From: Auriscalpium vulgare
Lineage: Eukaryota; Basidiomycota; Agaricomycetes; Russulales; Auriscalpiaceae
DNA length: 64,000 bases
Assembly: GCA_019915015.1 (NCBI GenBank)
Contig: JAHBBC010000034.1
Coordinates: 1 to 64,000 of the forward strand
Reading direction: 5' to 3'
Below the pieces are notes generated by a model that made no database searches, was not told the DNA's origin, and saw nothing but the letters and a program-made list of their open reading frames with translations. The position numbers and the translations under genes were made by a program. Of the stretch, positions 1 to 11,375 are shown piece by piece (position 1 is the first letter of the stretch; each line of letters begins with the position of its first letter).

Positions 1-2838
1 AGTACTCTGTTGTCGCCCGCGACTGCTGGCAACCCACACCTCGACCGAAAGCCTTCGAGTAGCAGCGACTCCTCGTCACGGCAACATTCGTTCGACTCAC
101 ACGGTGGCCGGGAACGCTTTTGTCGTTCGTTTCGCGGCGTCAACCTCTCTGGGTCCTCCAAGCCCCGTTGGCGAGCCCTCCTACATCCTGAACGGCTTTT
201 GGGAAAATGCTGAACGCGGCGGCAAATCGTTTATTGGGCGCCCGCTGAATGTCGATGATGGCTCAGCTGATGTCCACCTCGCGCGTCTGCGCGGCTGGGG
301 GTTCAACTTCATACGATACCCCGTCGCCTGGGAGGCTCTGGAGCATGCGGGACCGTGAGTGGGCATTATCTTCCTCAAGCCGCGGTGTGTTGACGCTCCG
401 CAGCGGCAAGTATGATACCGACTTCATGGATTACACCATCCGTGTCCTGCGCAAGTGCAAGGAATACGGCTTCAAGGTGTATATGGACCCTCACCAGGAC
501 ATTGTGAGTGTGCTTGATTTTCGATCTCGCTCTCAACTCATCCCCGACTCTTGGCTAGTGGTCCCGCTTCAACGGTGGCTCTGGTGCGCCATACTGGACG
601 CTCCTCGCCTGCGGCATGAACCCCCGCAATTTCACCGCGACACAAGCCTCCATTCTCCACAACGAATACCCCATCGCACACCAACCTGACCCCGCCTCTG
701 TCCCTGCCATGATGTGGTCGACGAACTACGGTCATCTCGCAACACAAACGCTGTTCACTCTCTTCTTCGCTGGTCGCGATTTCGCCCCGAAGTGCATAAT
801 CGACGGCATGAACATCCAAGATTACCTCCAGAAACACTATATTGAGGCATTCGGACAGCTCGCAGATCGCATCCGCGACGCAGGCGACCTCCTCGAGGAT
901 TGCGTCGTGGGTTGGGACAGCATGAATGAACCAGCCGAGGGTTTCGTCGGCTATCCTGACCTCAACTCTTTACCGGATCACCAGACGTCCACGTTGAAAA
1001 AGGGCCCTACACCAACACCAGCACAATCTCTGCGTCTCGGCATGGGCCAGGCGCAGACGGTCGAGAACTGGACGTTCAACACCTTTGGCCCGAAACAGTC
1101 TGGCACAGTGACCGTCGACCCGAAGGGTCTGACAATCTGGGCTGATCCGCTTATGGAGCCGGAGGGTGTGCATCCGCGATACGGGTGGACGCGCGATCCC
1201 GGCTGGCGTCTTGGCGAGGACATTTGGGCGCAACACGACGTCTGGGATATCGAGACCGGATACGTGATGCGGCCGGACTATTTCCGGCTACTACCCGCGG
1301 AGGAGGGCGCTTCCGATGCTACCCAGGAAGTGTCCTTTATCTCCGATTACTGGGCACCCCATTGGCAGGCATGGGCTCGGCGAATGCGGCAAGCGCATCC
1401 GGAGGCCATCCACTTTGTCGCGCCGCCAGTATTCGCGCCGCCGCCGCCGCTCGACGAGGAGGACCTCGGCGGACGGGTATGCTATTCGACGCATTACTAT
1501 GACGGTCTCACCCTCGTTACTCGCCATTGGAATTGGTTCAATGCGGACGCGCTCGGGCTGCTGCGCGGGAAGTACAAGTCCAAGGTGCAAGCACTCAGGG
1601 TCGGCGAGCGGGCCATCCGCAAGTCACTGCAGGATCAGCTGGGCATGCTCAAGGAGGATGCGATCATCCTCGGCGCATACCCGACGATCGTGGGGGAGAT
1701 CGGAATTCCGTACGACATGGACGGGCGGAGAGCATACGGGTGGACAGACGGGGGGAAGCACAAGGGCGACTACACGTATCAAGAGCGCGCGCTGGACGCG
1801 AGCCTGAACGCGACGGACGGGCCGAATGCCATGAGCTACACCATCTGGACTTACTGCCCCGACAACGTGCACCCGTGGGGCGACGGGTGGAATATGGAGG
1901 ACCTAAGCCTATGGAGCCCCGACGACTTGCGGCCACGCGACGGGCGCGAGGTCTATGCGGGGAATCTTGCGGACAAGTCGTCCGCGTTGCTCCTGGCGCA
2001 CAAGCGATCGGCGATGCGCTCGCGCAGCACGTTCCGCGGCGTCACGCCGATGGGTGCGTCGCAGCTTTCGCTCGCCACCCTGCCCGTCGCCGCGGCGCTC
2101 TTCAACGACGACGTGCGTCGCCCGGAGATCACGCGCACAGACATCTGGGACAGCGAGTACGACTTCCTCACAGATGGCGCGCGCGCGGTCAAGTCGTTCA
2201 GCCGGCCGTACCCGATCGCGGTGGTTGGCATCGTAGGCGACATCAAATTCGACATCAACAAAACGGAGTTCAAGCTCACAGTGCGTGTGCGTGCCGACGA
2301 CGCGCCAATTTCCTCGGCATCGTCGACGCCGCTGCGCCCGTCCACTCCCGCCTCCACCTCCTCCGCCACATCCGAGCCGAAGATCGACGTCCCCCCGACA
2401 GAGGTGTTCCTGCCGCTCGTGCACTACGCCGCCGACCGTGCCGTAGGCTCGCTGCTGGCCCAGGACACATATGCACAGGATCCCAGCGCCCCCGGCCCGT
2501 CCGCACCGCGGACACACTACCGCGGGTCGAGCTCAATGGAGACGCTCAACCCGCCGCGCGTGAGCGAGGACTCGCGGGCGATGTCGGCCGCGGGCATGGC
2601 TCTCGGCGGGCAGCCGCTTGCCGTCGACGTGAGCGTGTCCGAAGGGCGCTGGGAGCTCGACGGGACGACGCTGCGTTGGTGGTACGCGGTTCCGCAGCCG
2701 GGCGAGCCGGACCGCGAGTACACGCTCGTCGTAACGCGCCGTGGGGGCAGGATTTGGACGAAGGAGGAACGCGACCGTGAGGGCGTTTGGGAGCAGGTTT
2801 GCGGGGAGACGGTGCAGGACTACTGCACGGTTATGTAG
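1..2838 (+). CDS. GH5 family glycosidase (steryl-beta-glucosidase / EGCrP2-like), 5' partial, frameshifted
   Basis: Coding resembles fungal glycoside hydrolase family 5 proteins of the EGCrP2/ergosteryl-beta-glucosidase type, which hydrolyse glucose from sterol glucosides or glucosylceramide. Visible landmarks are RGVNLSGSSK near 130-162, GEPSYILNGFW, RGWGFNFIRYPVAWEALEH, MDPHQD, GWDSMNEP (acid/base Glu near 930) and the nucleophile-region motif PTIVGEIGIPYD near 1680. Introns at 355-403 and 504-558 fit the protein exactly. The C-terminus keeps the beta-sandwich-like tail and ends at the TAG at 2836-2838. The 5' end lies outside the window. The frame of RGVNLSGSSK is one base out with VGEPSYI at the CCCC run at 163-166, so the gene is either broken there or the base count is wrong. 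Family assignment is firm; the substrate is inferred. Confidence 0.85.
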
Positions 2839-3181
2839 GCGTGGGTGGAGGGCAGCAGGGTGGCGATATTGCGGCGGCGGCGGAGGGCGGTGCCCCGCCT
2901 GTCGCAGCCGGGCGCTGCGCGGGTAGAGGTAGAGAGGGTCGTGTATGTGGACGGTGGATATCTTATTCCTTGTACAGGTTGCCGATGGAGGCCGTTACCT
3001 ATTGACTATTTCTAGACGCGCTCGTACTTGGGCTCGGGCTGACGAGGAGGTGCGAGGTGGGACGTTGTGTATATCTATTAATATGGAGTGCCATGTCTCT
3101 CGTTGTAACTTTACACAGCAATCGATTATATTGTTATGAGGTGGCGGGGGCACGGGCATCGACGAGGGCTTTAACGCCGTG
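2839..3181. other. convergent intergenic region
   Basis: Short 3'-to-3' spacer between the GH5 gene and the OPA3-like gene. It starts G/C-rich and becomes AT-rich around 3060-3140. I see no convincing coding exon, only the shared 3' untranslated region. Confidence 0.4.
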
Positions 3182-4014
3182 TCATGGCGGCGGCGTCGCG
3201 GCGTCGGGTGATGGTAATGATGGCTCAGAGTCAGAGCCCAGAGGTGCTGGTGGGTTGCGGGACGCATCGACGTTGAACTGGATGCGGGGTATTTGGAGCG
3301 GGGTATCCTGCATCTCAGCCCATCCGCCGCGTAGCCCAATCTCGACGACACGCTCCAGAATGCGCGTCAGCTCAACGTTTCTGTCAGACGACCGAAACAA
3401 CGCGTCAGCACGCATGTGTTCAAAAGGCACGACGATGCGCACCGTTGCCGTTCCTCCTCCTGCGCGACCTCCCATCGCGCGATGCGCTGGTTCAGCTCTC
3501 CCACATGCGCCTGCAGCGAGTCTAGCGACTCGTCCACATTGTCGCGCCGCTTCGACGTGTTCCGCGACGTGCGCCATGTCTCGCCGATGATGAGTGCTAC
3601 CGCGACGCTGAACAGAAAGCCCTCCGCGAGAAAGTTCGCGCCGTTCTCGATCGCGCTGTGCGGGCCCGCGAGTCAGACTGGGACGACGGGCCGCGCGAGG
3701 GGGACGCACCGGGCTTCGGAGAGCGGGCGAACGTGCTTTGCGGGTTCGCCGAGGAGGTTGGTGCGCAGCTTCATCTCGTAGCGGTACATGGTCTGCGCCA
3801 GCGAGACGCACATGCCGCGGAAGCGCTCGTGTCTATGACACGATGAGCACACGCGCAGGTAGACTGGGTGTCTAGAACGCGTACTCCTTTGCCTGTCGTT
3901 TGATTTGGGAACTAATGGGTTTTGCAAGCGTCTTGTGTGCGGTGAGCCATCGTACGGGCTGGGAGGTTATGAGCTCACCCTGATGAGCAAAGTGCCAACT
4001 TTCACTGTTGCCAT
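3182..4014 (-). CDS. OPA3-like mitochondrial protein, five exons
   Basis: Reading the minus strand as exons 4014-3979, 3931-3885, 3832-3710, 3655-3443 and 3380-3182 gives one continuous protein. It starts MATVKVGTLLIRTLAKPIS and contains EHERFRGMCVSLAQTMYR, EMKLRTNLLGEPAKHVRPL, a hydrophobic segment ANFLAEGFLFSVAVALIIGE and a coiled-coil-like tail ending TRILERVVEIGLRGGWAEMQ. This is the layout of fungal OPA3-family proteins, membrane proteins linked to mitochondrial inner/outer membrane organisation. All four introns (47-62 bp) have GT..AG ends and keep the frame. The C-terminus is Pro/Ser-rich. The gene converges on the GH5 gene; its promoter would lie in 4015-4300. It appears intact. Confidence 0.88.
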
Positions 4015-4688
4015 GGCGAGTAGATGTGTGTTTTGAGGGCCGTGCTAGGTGGAAAGAAAGTGCATGTATGAAGCGACTGTGAATAGCTGTGAACGCAAGC
4101 GCGGGTACGCGTCAAGACTGCCGACTCTGCCGAGCGGCATTCCGTATGGTCACGTGCTAAAGTGCTTCAACTAAGATCGGGCTGGCAACGGCGGCGCAGA
4201 ACTTCTCGGATCTCTCTCATCGTCTCCCTAGGGCCGCATGGGATAGATTTTCGAAGAACAAGCTCGGACAGAGAGAAGAAGCGCGGTATTGAAGTGACTG
4301 AGGGCCCCAATTACTCCGGCCCGACAGCCCGATACCGAACTTTTGTGTCTCTTTTGTCTGCGCTGTCAACCGAACGTCCATGTCCTCATCGCCTCAGTGT
4401 AAATGCTCCTTGACGATGGTTCTGGTTACCAGGCGCAGTGTGCTGGCAAGTCTTCTACATCAATTGTTCGTGCGTGTATTAAACCGCTGCCTTGCTGAGT
4501 CGCAAATGCATCTTCCGACTCTCTGAATCATCCGCTATCTCTTCCCTGCGACATTCCCTTTTCTCATAACCCTACGTGCCTTCTGACGAGGCTCTACGCA
4601 CTTAAGCGCGAAGATCACAAGGTTGACAAGACTTTTCTACGTGGATGAATTATGTACCCTAACGCCTCTCTAGACTCTCAACGCAGAA
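4015..4688. promoter_or_regulatory. divergent promoter region, part of the inverted duplication
   Basis: This spacer lies between the starts of the OPA3-like gene (minus) and the F-box gene (plus). From about 4310 onward it matches the reverse complement of roughly 13,500-13,900, so the duplication includes several hundred bases of upstream sequence. I see no coding exon. Confidence 0.5.
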
Positions 4689-6817
4689 ATGGGCTCTACT
4701 ACCTCAAATCTCGCCCATATCCCATCTCCACAAGACACGTCTACTATCAATCGTAAATTGCCCCCTGAGGTTTTCAGTATGATCTTCCGAGAACTGGCAT
4801 CGATACATCCGCCAAGGGAGATACTCTCCCTTCCAGAGCGGCGGCACAAGGTCGGCTGTGGTTTTATGGTTGTTATGCACGTTTGTCGTTATTGGCGGGG
4901 AGTGCGTGTTCTATTCGGCAAGCATATCCGAGCCTCTCTCATTCTGTATACACAGGTTGCCGGAAGCGACCTAATGCTGTGGACGTGCATTAACTTCAAC
5001 ATCTACAGGCTATCGCCGACGTGGTATATCAGTACGATATCTCGCCTGGAGTTCTCGAAAGTACCCGTGTCCGTAGAGGCTATGCAGGACAGACCAGCCT
5101 TGCTCCAAGGACCGGACAAAGCACCAGAAGTTCCTTCGGAGCTTGTCGACTGTATATTGTCTCCCAACGTGACTCGACGCCTGCATTCACTTCTCGCTTC
5201 AACCTGGCCACCCTATCTTCGTCTATTCGATCGCTTCATGGAACTCCAATGTCCGCTCCCGCTCATGAAAAGGCTCTTTTTGGTCGATGGCAACGCCAAT
5301 AATGAAATGCGCCCTTCAATTGTATTGTCGCAGCAGCGATTTCCGCTGGTGAAGCACCTAGAACTCGCAGGGATCCCATTGGACTGGCGCAGGTCGCAGC
5401 TGAAGAATATCGTGGACTTGGTGGTGGAATATCCCGTCTTCCAGGAGTCTAATCCACCACTACCTCTGCCGTCATTTGTAGGACTCGATACCATCCTGCC
5501 AGCCCTGGCCACAATGGTCAAACTCAAGAGCCTCGTTTTGACGCATGTCCTGCAGCCAATTCCACACCCAGCGTTTGTGGACATGGCACGCATCAGCCTC
5601 CCTAGGCTGGTCCATTTCACCGTTGCAGGGTACAGGAGCGAATGGGACCATCTCCTGACGCACCTCTTAATGCCGTCGCTCAAAACCCTCAGCATATCAC
5701 AGAGCAGACTGAGTCCGCACACCTCTGGAAGTACTCTCGCCTTTTCTGCGCCGTTCCTGGAGAGATTGCACCTCGTCGGCGTTCCCCTCGACTGGAGGAA
5801 GCCCCTCCCCCCGGACTTTGGGAGCTGTCTATCAAGCAGCGAGGGTACCCAGGACACCCGGGGTGGACGCTGCCTGCGGTCTATTACCCACGTCTTCCAG
5901 ACATGTGGAACTCCTTGCTCAAGGTCAAATTGGGCGTCCTTAAACTCATCGATGCGGTGGACAACGTCTTTATCGTGAATGGAGGGATCTCGCAGCCGTC
6001 TCTCAAGCACTTGGCGATCACGGGGACGACAAGTAGCTGTGTCGATGTCTCGAACAGTCTGAACCTGGACTCGTCGAACTGCTGTCGTCGCATCATTCTA
6101 CACCAGAGCCCACACAACCTCCTTCTTGACTTGGAGTCTCCTTATCCCAACCAATTCCACAACGACACTCTCGCACCGAATGCCCCCCCTTTTGACCTCC
6201 ACCCAATCCTCACCGACCCTATCGCACCATTCCAGACAGGCGAGCCGCCTCGAATGATGCTCATTTGCTGTATCTCCGCAGGTGGGAGATATACGAATGT
6301 TTTACACCTTTGGCGAGACCCGGAAAGCTCTGCTGAGCTGAAGTTGGAGGCGCTGCGGACAGCACAGCCTATCATGAGCACACGCACATGGACGTTGACG
6401 TCGGTGCATGAGATCGTGGTGCTGTTCCTCGACGCAAAGCTCAGTGGCGACCTTCCCGTATGGTACCTGAAACGAAGCCTTTCCGGTGCTGTTGCGGTAC
6501 ATACGCTCATCCTGCTGGAGATGAGGGAAGGCGCTGCGCAGATCATACAAGCATTGCACCCATCCGCCGCAGGCCCGGGTATACTCTTCCCCTACCTGGA
6601 GGAACTACGCCTACCCCATGGCGATCCCGACATCGATGCCCTGTGCGAATGCCTGGACGCTCGACGACGTGCTGGCCACCCGATCAGGGAAGTGCGGATT
6701 CCTGAGAACGCGAACTGGGCACCCCGTTTGGCCTGTGTTTCTGCCGTGAGGATCGACCCTGCTCGCACACTTCCAGCAAGGCTGGCCAGTGTCGTTGATG
6801 GCAAGCTCGTCGTGTAG
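4689..6817 (+). pseudogene. F-box protein, copy 1 of an inverted pair, single-base frameshift
   Basis: The start MGSTTSNLAHIPSP leads into an F-box (KLPPEVFSMIFRELASI ... HVCRYWR). A 54 bp intron at 4902-4955 joins WRG to VAGSDLMLW. Because 54 is a multiple of three, the frame also reads through unspliced. The rest is a long LRR-like region. It is homologous over its whole length to the gene at 13501-11376. At about 5811-5814 this copy has CCCCCCGGACTT where the other has CCCCCCAAGACTT, one base fewer. The frame then shifts, and the C-terminal half (GLWELSIKQRGYPGHPGW through GKLVV) continues in another frame to the same stop. F-box proteins serve as substrate adaptors of SCF ubiquitin ligases. 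Whether the shift is decay or a base-calling error is open. Confidence 0.8.
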
Positions 6818-7031
6818 TACCAATGTAGTACCTTGTAGCGCTTACCTTAGAGAAACCATTGACTTCTGAAAGCCTTCCTGGGAGACCGAGTAACTCCCTT
6901 GCAACGATGATGGAGCTGCACTCCGCAAAATCTGACGTTCAAGATCTGCTTGCAGTATCATGATAGATAGCGCTTATCTACCAGGCGGCATACCCGATAA
7001 GGTGTAGGTCAATAGATTCGAAGCTTTCCTC

Positions 7032-7920
7032 ATGTCTACATTCTCCCTCGACGAAGAAGCTCGCCTATACACCACAAATGCCGAGCGCGAGAAGTACGAA
7101 TCGCTCGCCACGCTCTACGGAATCATCGTCGCCCTCGACTACCTTGAGCGTGCATACGTCCGAGATTCCGTCACCGCCGCCGAGTGAGTCCACAGAATTG
7201 TACTAGCGCAAAAAAGTGACTGTCGATGCGTAGGTACTCGCCAGCATGTACGCGGCTTCTGTCACAGTACAAGACGATGCTGAAGCTCGTCGTTGACGAT
7301 GTGCCTAGCGTCGACGACTTCATGGCCCGCTATCGCGTGCGTCTTCAAGTCTGTGCCCACTGCCCTTGCTAACAGACGCGGTAGATGGACCATCCAGCCG
7401 CGCTGCACCGGCTAAAAGTAGGCGTCCCCGCGACCATCGAGCACTCAAGCGAGGCGGGGCCCGAGACGGGCAAGTGGGTCGCAGAGACGACGCAGGTGCG
7501 TTCCCTTTGTCTCCCATGTGCCGGCGAGGCGGCGAGCTGACTTCGCTGCAGAGCTTCATAACATTTATGGACGCGCTCAAACTACGACTGCGAGCGAAGG
7601 ACCAGCTGCACCCGATCTTGCAGGAGCTAGTCACGGGCTATGCGCGATTTAAGGGCAGCAAGGACTGGGAGGGGCGGAGTAAGATGGTTGGCTGGTGAGC
7701 AGCGCCTGCTTCACGACTAGCGATACATTGACGCGTGCCAGGTTGATTACTTTGAATGGGATGAAGGCTTCGGAAGAGATCACGGAGGAGCAATCAAGAC
7801 AGGTGCGCAGGCCACATCTTTCGTTGAGGAGTCGATTGCTGAGGATCGCCGCAGCTCCTCTTCGATGTCGACCATGCATATGCGGAATTCTTCAGGAGCC
7901 TGAGTGGTAAGGGAGAATGA
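7032..7920 (+). CDS. VPS28: VPS28, ESCRT-I subunit
   Basis: Exons 7032-7183, 7234-7336, 7385-7495, 7552-7694, 7742-7802 and 7855-7920 splice to a protein of about 210 residues. It begins MSTFSLDEEARLYTTNAERE and contains YESLATLYGIIVALDYLERAY, SPACTRLLSQYKTMLKLV, FMARYRMDHPAALHRL and the C-terminal four-helix domain ending DVDHAYAEFFRSL. These are diagnostic of VPS28, which with VPS23 and VPS37 forms ESCRT-I and sorts ubiquitinated cargo into multivesicular bodies. Length is normal for the family. All introns are 47-56 bp with GT..AG ends. The gene looks complete and is the first of three single-copy genes inside the F-box inverted repeat. Confidence 0.93.
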
Positions 7921-8011
7921 CCCTGGACTATCGATTGCGGCGACTACCTCGATGTAAGATATGTGGTATAGCACTGCGAGAATATCACGACATCTCCCGT
8001 CCCATGGCTCA

Positions 8012-9239
8012 CTAGGGCGCCTCTAGCTCACGCTTGACATCTGCTATTCGCCCGTCCAGCAGCGCAAGCACCGTGTCGACGCCCTTCAAGACTCCCACAT
8101 CGGGCCCGGCACCGGGTTTGAGCCGGGTGTGTGCAAAGTCGATCAAGCGCACGGTGTACGGCGGCTGCTGCTCTTCCTCGTCGCTGTCTTCGTCTGACCC
8201 GTCTGCGTCTGCGCCGCCACTCTCGACAACGATGACCTCGCCCGCGTCCTCGCCCACGGCTTCGTCCAGCTCGTCCTCGTCCTCTTCCTCTTCGTCCTCT
8301 TCGTCCTCTTGCTCGTCGTACCAGTTTGGATGCTCCGCGAGCCACGCGAGCCCGGCCTCTGCACTGGCGACGTCCGCCTCGTACATGATCAGCATGCTAC
8401 CGCCGACCATGCGCAGCTCTGTATCACCCAAGACGCCGCGGATCGCTACCACATCGCCGCGTATATGCTCGAGGAGCGGGAGGAGCGTGCGCGCAGGGAG
8501 CCCGAGGTCCGGGGTGCCCGACAAGGGTGGGGGCGGGGAGACGGAGACGGGGAAGAAGCGTGCGATGCCGGTGGGAAGGTCCGCGGGCGCGATGGACTTG
8601 CCGTACGACTTTGGCGTGACGACGGGCTGGGATGTCGCGTTGTCGTATACCTAGACAGCGAATATCAGTTTCCAGTGGATGTGCAGTATATGATGCATAT
8701 GCGCACCTGGAAACCAGTAAGCCGGATACCCGTCTCCAGCGAGGTCGTGTTGCGCGCCGTGTTGTCCATCCTTGCCTTCTTGTCTGGCGGCGCGTGCTCG
8801 TCGTACAGAACGGTGCCCAGCTTCACATCGAGGATGTTCGGCTTTGCGAATCTGTGTGAGAGGTTCTCAAGCACCAAGGACTGTAAGCACGTCGTGTCAG
8901 TCTGCGTCGTCTGCGACGCCTTATGTCTGTCGAGCGGTACTCATCTCTTTCCGTCTCCTTCAGGCCGGGCACGGCGAGTAGTCCATCGCCGGAGGCGCTC
9001 TGCTGGCCTTCAAGGCGCAGCGTGCCCAGGAAGCGCGGCACCCAGCGGCGCAGCGGGGCAAGTGTTTCGTCGGCAGCAAGTGTCTGGTAGAAGGCGTGCT
9101 CGAGGGCAAGGGCAGGCTTGATGAGAAGAGAGCCGTCCGCGGTCGTTTGAACGCCTGCGTGCCCGCCGACTTGGTTGGCGAGTGGGTGGTGTGCACCGCC
9201 TGGGGTTGAGGGCGCGGAAGACGGTGGCAGGCTGCGCAT
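8012..9239 (-). CDS. inositol polyphosphate kinase (IPMK/Arg82-like)
   Basis: Minus-strand exons are roughly 9239 to about 8943, 8880-8707 and 8650-8012. The protein contains QVGGHAGVQ, WVPRFLGTL, the family signature PNILDVKLGT (P-x3-D-x-K-x-G), TGIRLTGFQ, SMLIMYE and the catalytic IDFAHT. This is the inositol polyphosphate kinase family (Arg82/IPMK, IP6K, IP3K), which phosphorylates soluble inositol phosphates. A long acidic Asp/Glu linker sits between SMLIMYE and IDFAHT, as in other fungal members. The first intron is uncertain. The conventional GTACCG donor near 8943 puts the exons one base out of phase, whereas a GTGCCC donor near 8974 restores the frame but removes about ten plausible residues. 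The start at MRSLPP is the best in-frame ATG. Confidence 0.85.
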
Positions 9240-9648
9240 CGATCTCCTCGCCGCGTGTCTCGGTATGCGAATTTGGATCCGATGTTAAATCGGAGATGTG
9301 TCGAAGAGTGGTGAGGGCTAGACAAGAAACGGTGAGACGACGGGTGGTTGTGGTCATCGGCTGATTTTTGGGGTCCTTCGCGCGCGACATAGCGAAGTTA
9401 ACATCGCAGCATTCTGCGATGACTTCCCGAGACCCAGGTCACTCTTGTCTCGCCTTCATCTTGTATTGTCTCTCCGCCCATTGTCTCTTGTTCCATCGTC
9501 CGCTATAAGCCCCAAGAACTTGTACAACTCGCCATCTGGTCCCGTCGCTCACCCAGATATCGCATATCGTGTCCGCGATCACCTGTTGATCTGGTACGTC
9601 CAGTCCAAGCCGTGTGCCAGTCCAAGCCTCAACCTCTTCTCCCCAGCG
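9240..9648. promoter_or_regulatory. divergent promoter between the IPK and an F-box gene
   Basis: A 409 bp head-to-head spacer between the minus-strand kinase start and the plus-strand ATG at 9649. An upstream ATG-less frame stays open in front of the F-box gene, but the F-box begins right at MRNLPAEIL, so I place the start there. No clear TATA element was found. Confidence 0.4.
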
Positions 9649-11037
9649 ATGCGCAATCTCCCTGCAGAGATTCTGCTCACCATCTTCGAGGTCGCGACAT
9701 ACGTTCCCGAGCCCATGAGCAGGGAAGCCTTCGTCGATCCATTTGCTTCCTCGACCTCGCGCCCACTCGACCACCCCGGCGACGTCGACGACATCCTCGC
9801 GGCCCTGCGCCTCCGCGCCGCACTCCCCCTCGTCTGCAAGCACTGGCACGCGCTAGCGATGCCGCTCCTATACCGCTGTCTCGTCATCACCGATGCGCAC
9901 GCGGGCTTCCTCCTCCGCGACACCCTCGTCGCCTCGTGCATTCCACCGGCTGCCGACCCATCCCTCCCTATCACATCCACACGACGGCCCGCGCTCGGGA
10001 CGCACACGGAGCAGCTCGTGCTCACATTCTTCCTCGGCACGTGTTGGGACGACGAGACGCGCGGCGACGGCATGCTGCCCGCAGAGCTGCGCCCCCTCGG
10101 GGAGATCTTCGCCTGCCTCCCGCGCCTGACCACGCTCTGGGCGCTCGTCGCCATGTACAACTCCAAGGGCTCCCCGCGCACGCCCACGAGCCGCCCCGGC
10201 TTTTCGCGCCTGCGGTGCGGCGTCGACCCGCTGCTCACCCGCCAGCTCATGCGCGCGTGCGGCGCGACGCTCCAGCGCGTGTACCTCGGCCGCGGCGCGG
10301 AGGAAGTGTTTGATGTGCGCCTCTGGACGGGCGCGCCCAAGGTGCGCAGCATCGTGTGGCCGCGCCAGTCCGCCGTGCGGTGCAACGCGGAGACGTGCGT
10401 GGGCGTCATGCGCGAGCGCCGCCCGGACCTCGCCCTCATGACGGTCAACGTCGGCCCGTGCCACAAGGAGTGCGGCGACAACCTCGGCAGCGTCCGCGGC
10501 CTCTTTCCGAATCTCCGCACGGTCCTGTTTCGCGGAATGGACTGCGGCGCGCTGGGTGCACATGAGCCCTCGACATGGCGCCACTTCCTCGCCATCCAAG
10601 GCCCACTCCTGACCGCGGCGCACATCGATTTGACCGAATATGGCCTCGGCGCATCACCCATGCACTGTCTCAACACCATGCTTGCGGCGCTGCGGGAGTC
10701 CTGCCCGGACCTCACGCACCTGTACGTCTACGTCGGGAACCTCGACCTGCTGGAGGACCTCGAGAGCGTGCCCAGCGTCACGCACCTGGGCATCTACTGC
10801 GCAACATGGCTTCCGAAGGCCCGCGCTGATGGAGCTGCGGGCTCACCGCTCGATGTCGTCTCTGGGCTGCAGATTCCCAGCCTGCAGGTCGTGCGCTTCA
10901 TGAGTCCCGGGGTCGTTCCGCTGCTGCGCGAGCACGTTAGGAAAGGCAAGGTCGCGTTCGATGCGGAGAGAATTTCGCAGTGCTCCTTCCGGATAGAGGA
11001 TCATAGTGGTGCCCCTTTTTATGATAGCTGTCGTTGA
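9649..11037 (+). CDS. F-box/LRR-like protein, single exon
   Basis: The protein begins MRNLPAEILLTIFEVATYV and has an F-box-like helix ending ALPLVCKHWHALAMPLLYRCLV. About 350 residues of leucine-rich, irregular repeats follow (for example LPRLTTLWALVAMY, LFPNLRTVLFRGMDCG, SCPDLTHLYVYVGN). This fits agaricomycete F-box proteins that recruit substrates to SCF ligases. It is one uninterrupted exon of 462 codons with high G+C at third positions. It is unrelated in detail to the flanking inverted F-box pair. The specific target is unknown. Confidence 0.75.
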   Translation: MRNLPAEILLTIFEVATYVPEPMSREAFVDPFASSTSRPLDHPGDVDDILAALRLRAALPLVCKHWHALAMPLLYRCLVITDAHAGFLLRDTLVASCIPPAADPSLPITSTRRPALGTHTEQLVLTFFLGTCWDDETRGDGMLPAELRPLGEIFACLPRLTTLWALVAMYNSKGSPRTPTSRPGFSRLRCGVDPLLTRQLMRACGATLQRVYLGRGAEEVFDVRLWTGAPKVRSIVWPRQSAVRCNAETCVGVMRERRPDLALMTVNVGPCHKECGDNLGSVRGLFPNLRTVLFRGMDCGALGAHEPSTWRHFLAIQGPLLTAAHIDLTEYGLGASPMHCLNTMLAALRESCPDLTHLYVYVGNLDLLEDLESVPSVTHLGIYCATWLPKARADGAAGSPLDVVSGLQIPSLQVVRFMSPGVVPLLREHVRKGKVAFDAERISQCSFRIEDHSGAPFYDSCR

Positions 11038-11375
11038 GTTTCTTCGACGCGCTTCAAGACCGAGTTTTATTATTGACTCATCCGACAGACTTCGTACTGT
11101 ATGCGTCTCTTTTTCGATTACCACGTTGTAACTTGGGCTTCGTGCTATATACCAAAGGGCGACAGTCTGAACAATGACGTCAGGAAACACTCCCGTCATA
11201 TGGACATCCTCGTCGTCAGTGTTGTATCTTTGGATTTTTTTTTTTTTGCGTAATATGTTGCGTGGCTGTTCTGATAAGAGGACTACTCTTGGCTCCATCA
11301 TTGCCAGGGCTTGCTCCCAGAAGCTCTGAACGCTCATCAATTGATGATCTTCTCTAAGGTAAGTGCGGCAATGTA
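11038..11375. other. convergent spacer with a poly-T tract
   Basis: 3'-to-3' spacer between two F-box genes. It holds a 14-base T run near 11,235. Its right end (about 11,340-11,375) matches the 3' flank of F-box copy 1, so the inverted duplication extends slightly past the stop codons. Confidence 0.4.

Noticed and set aside
1527..2780. 417-codon Arg-rich frame inside the GH5 gene
   Set aside because: It is a shifted-frame shadow of the conserved glycosidase sequence, caused by high G+C.
8034..8654. 206-codon Ser-rich frame opposite the inositol polyphosphate kinase
   Set aside because: It is the antisense shadow of the kinase's acidic Glu/Asp linker.
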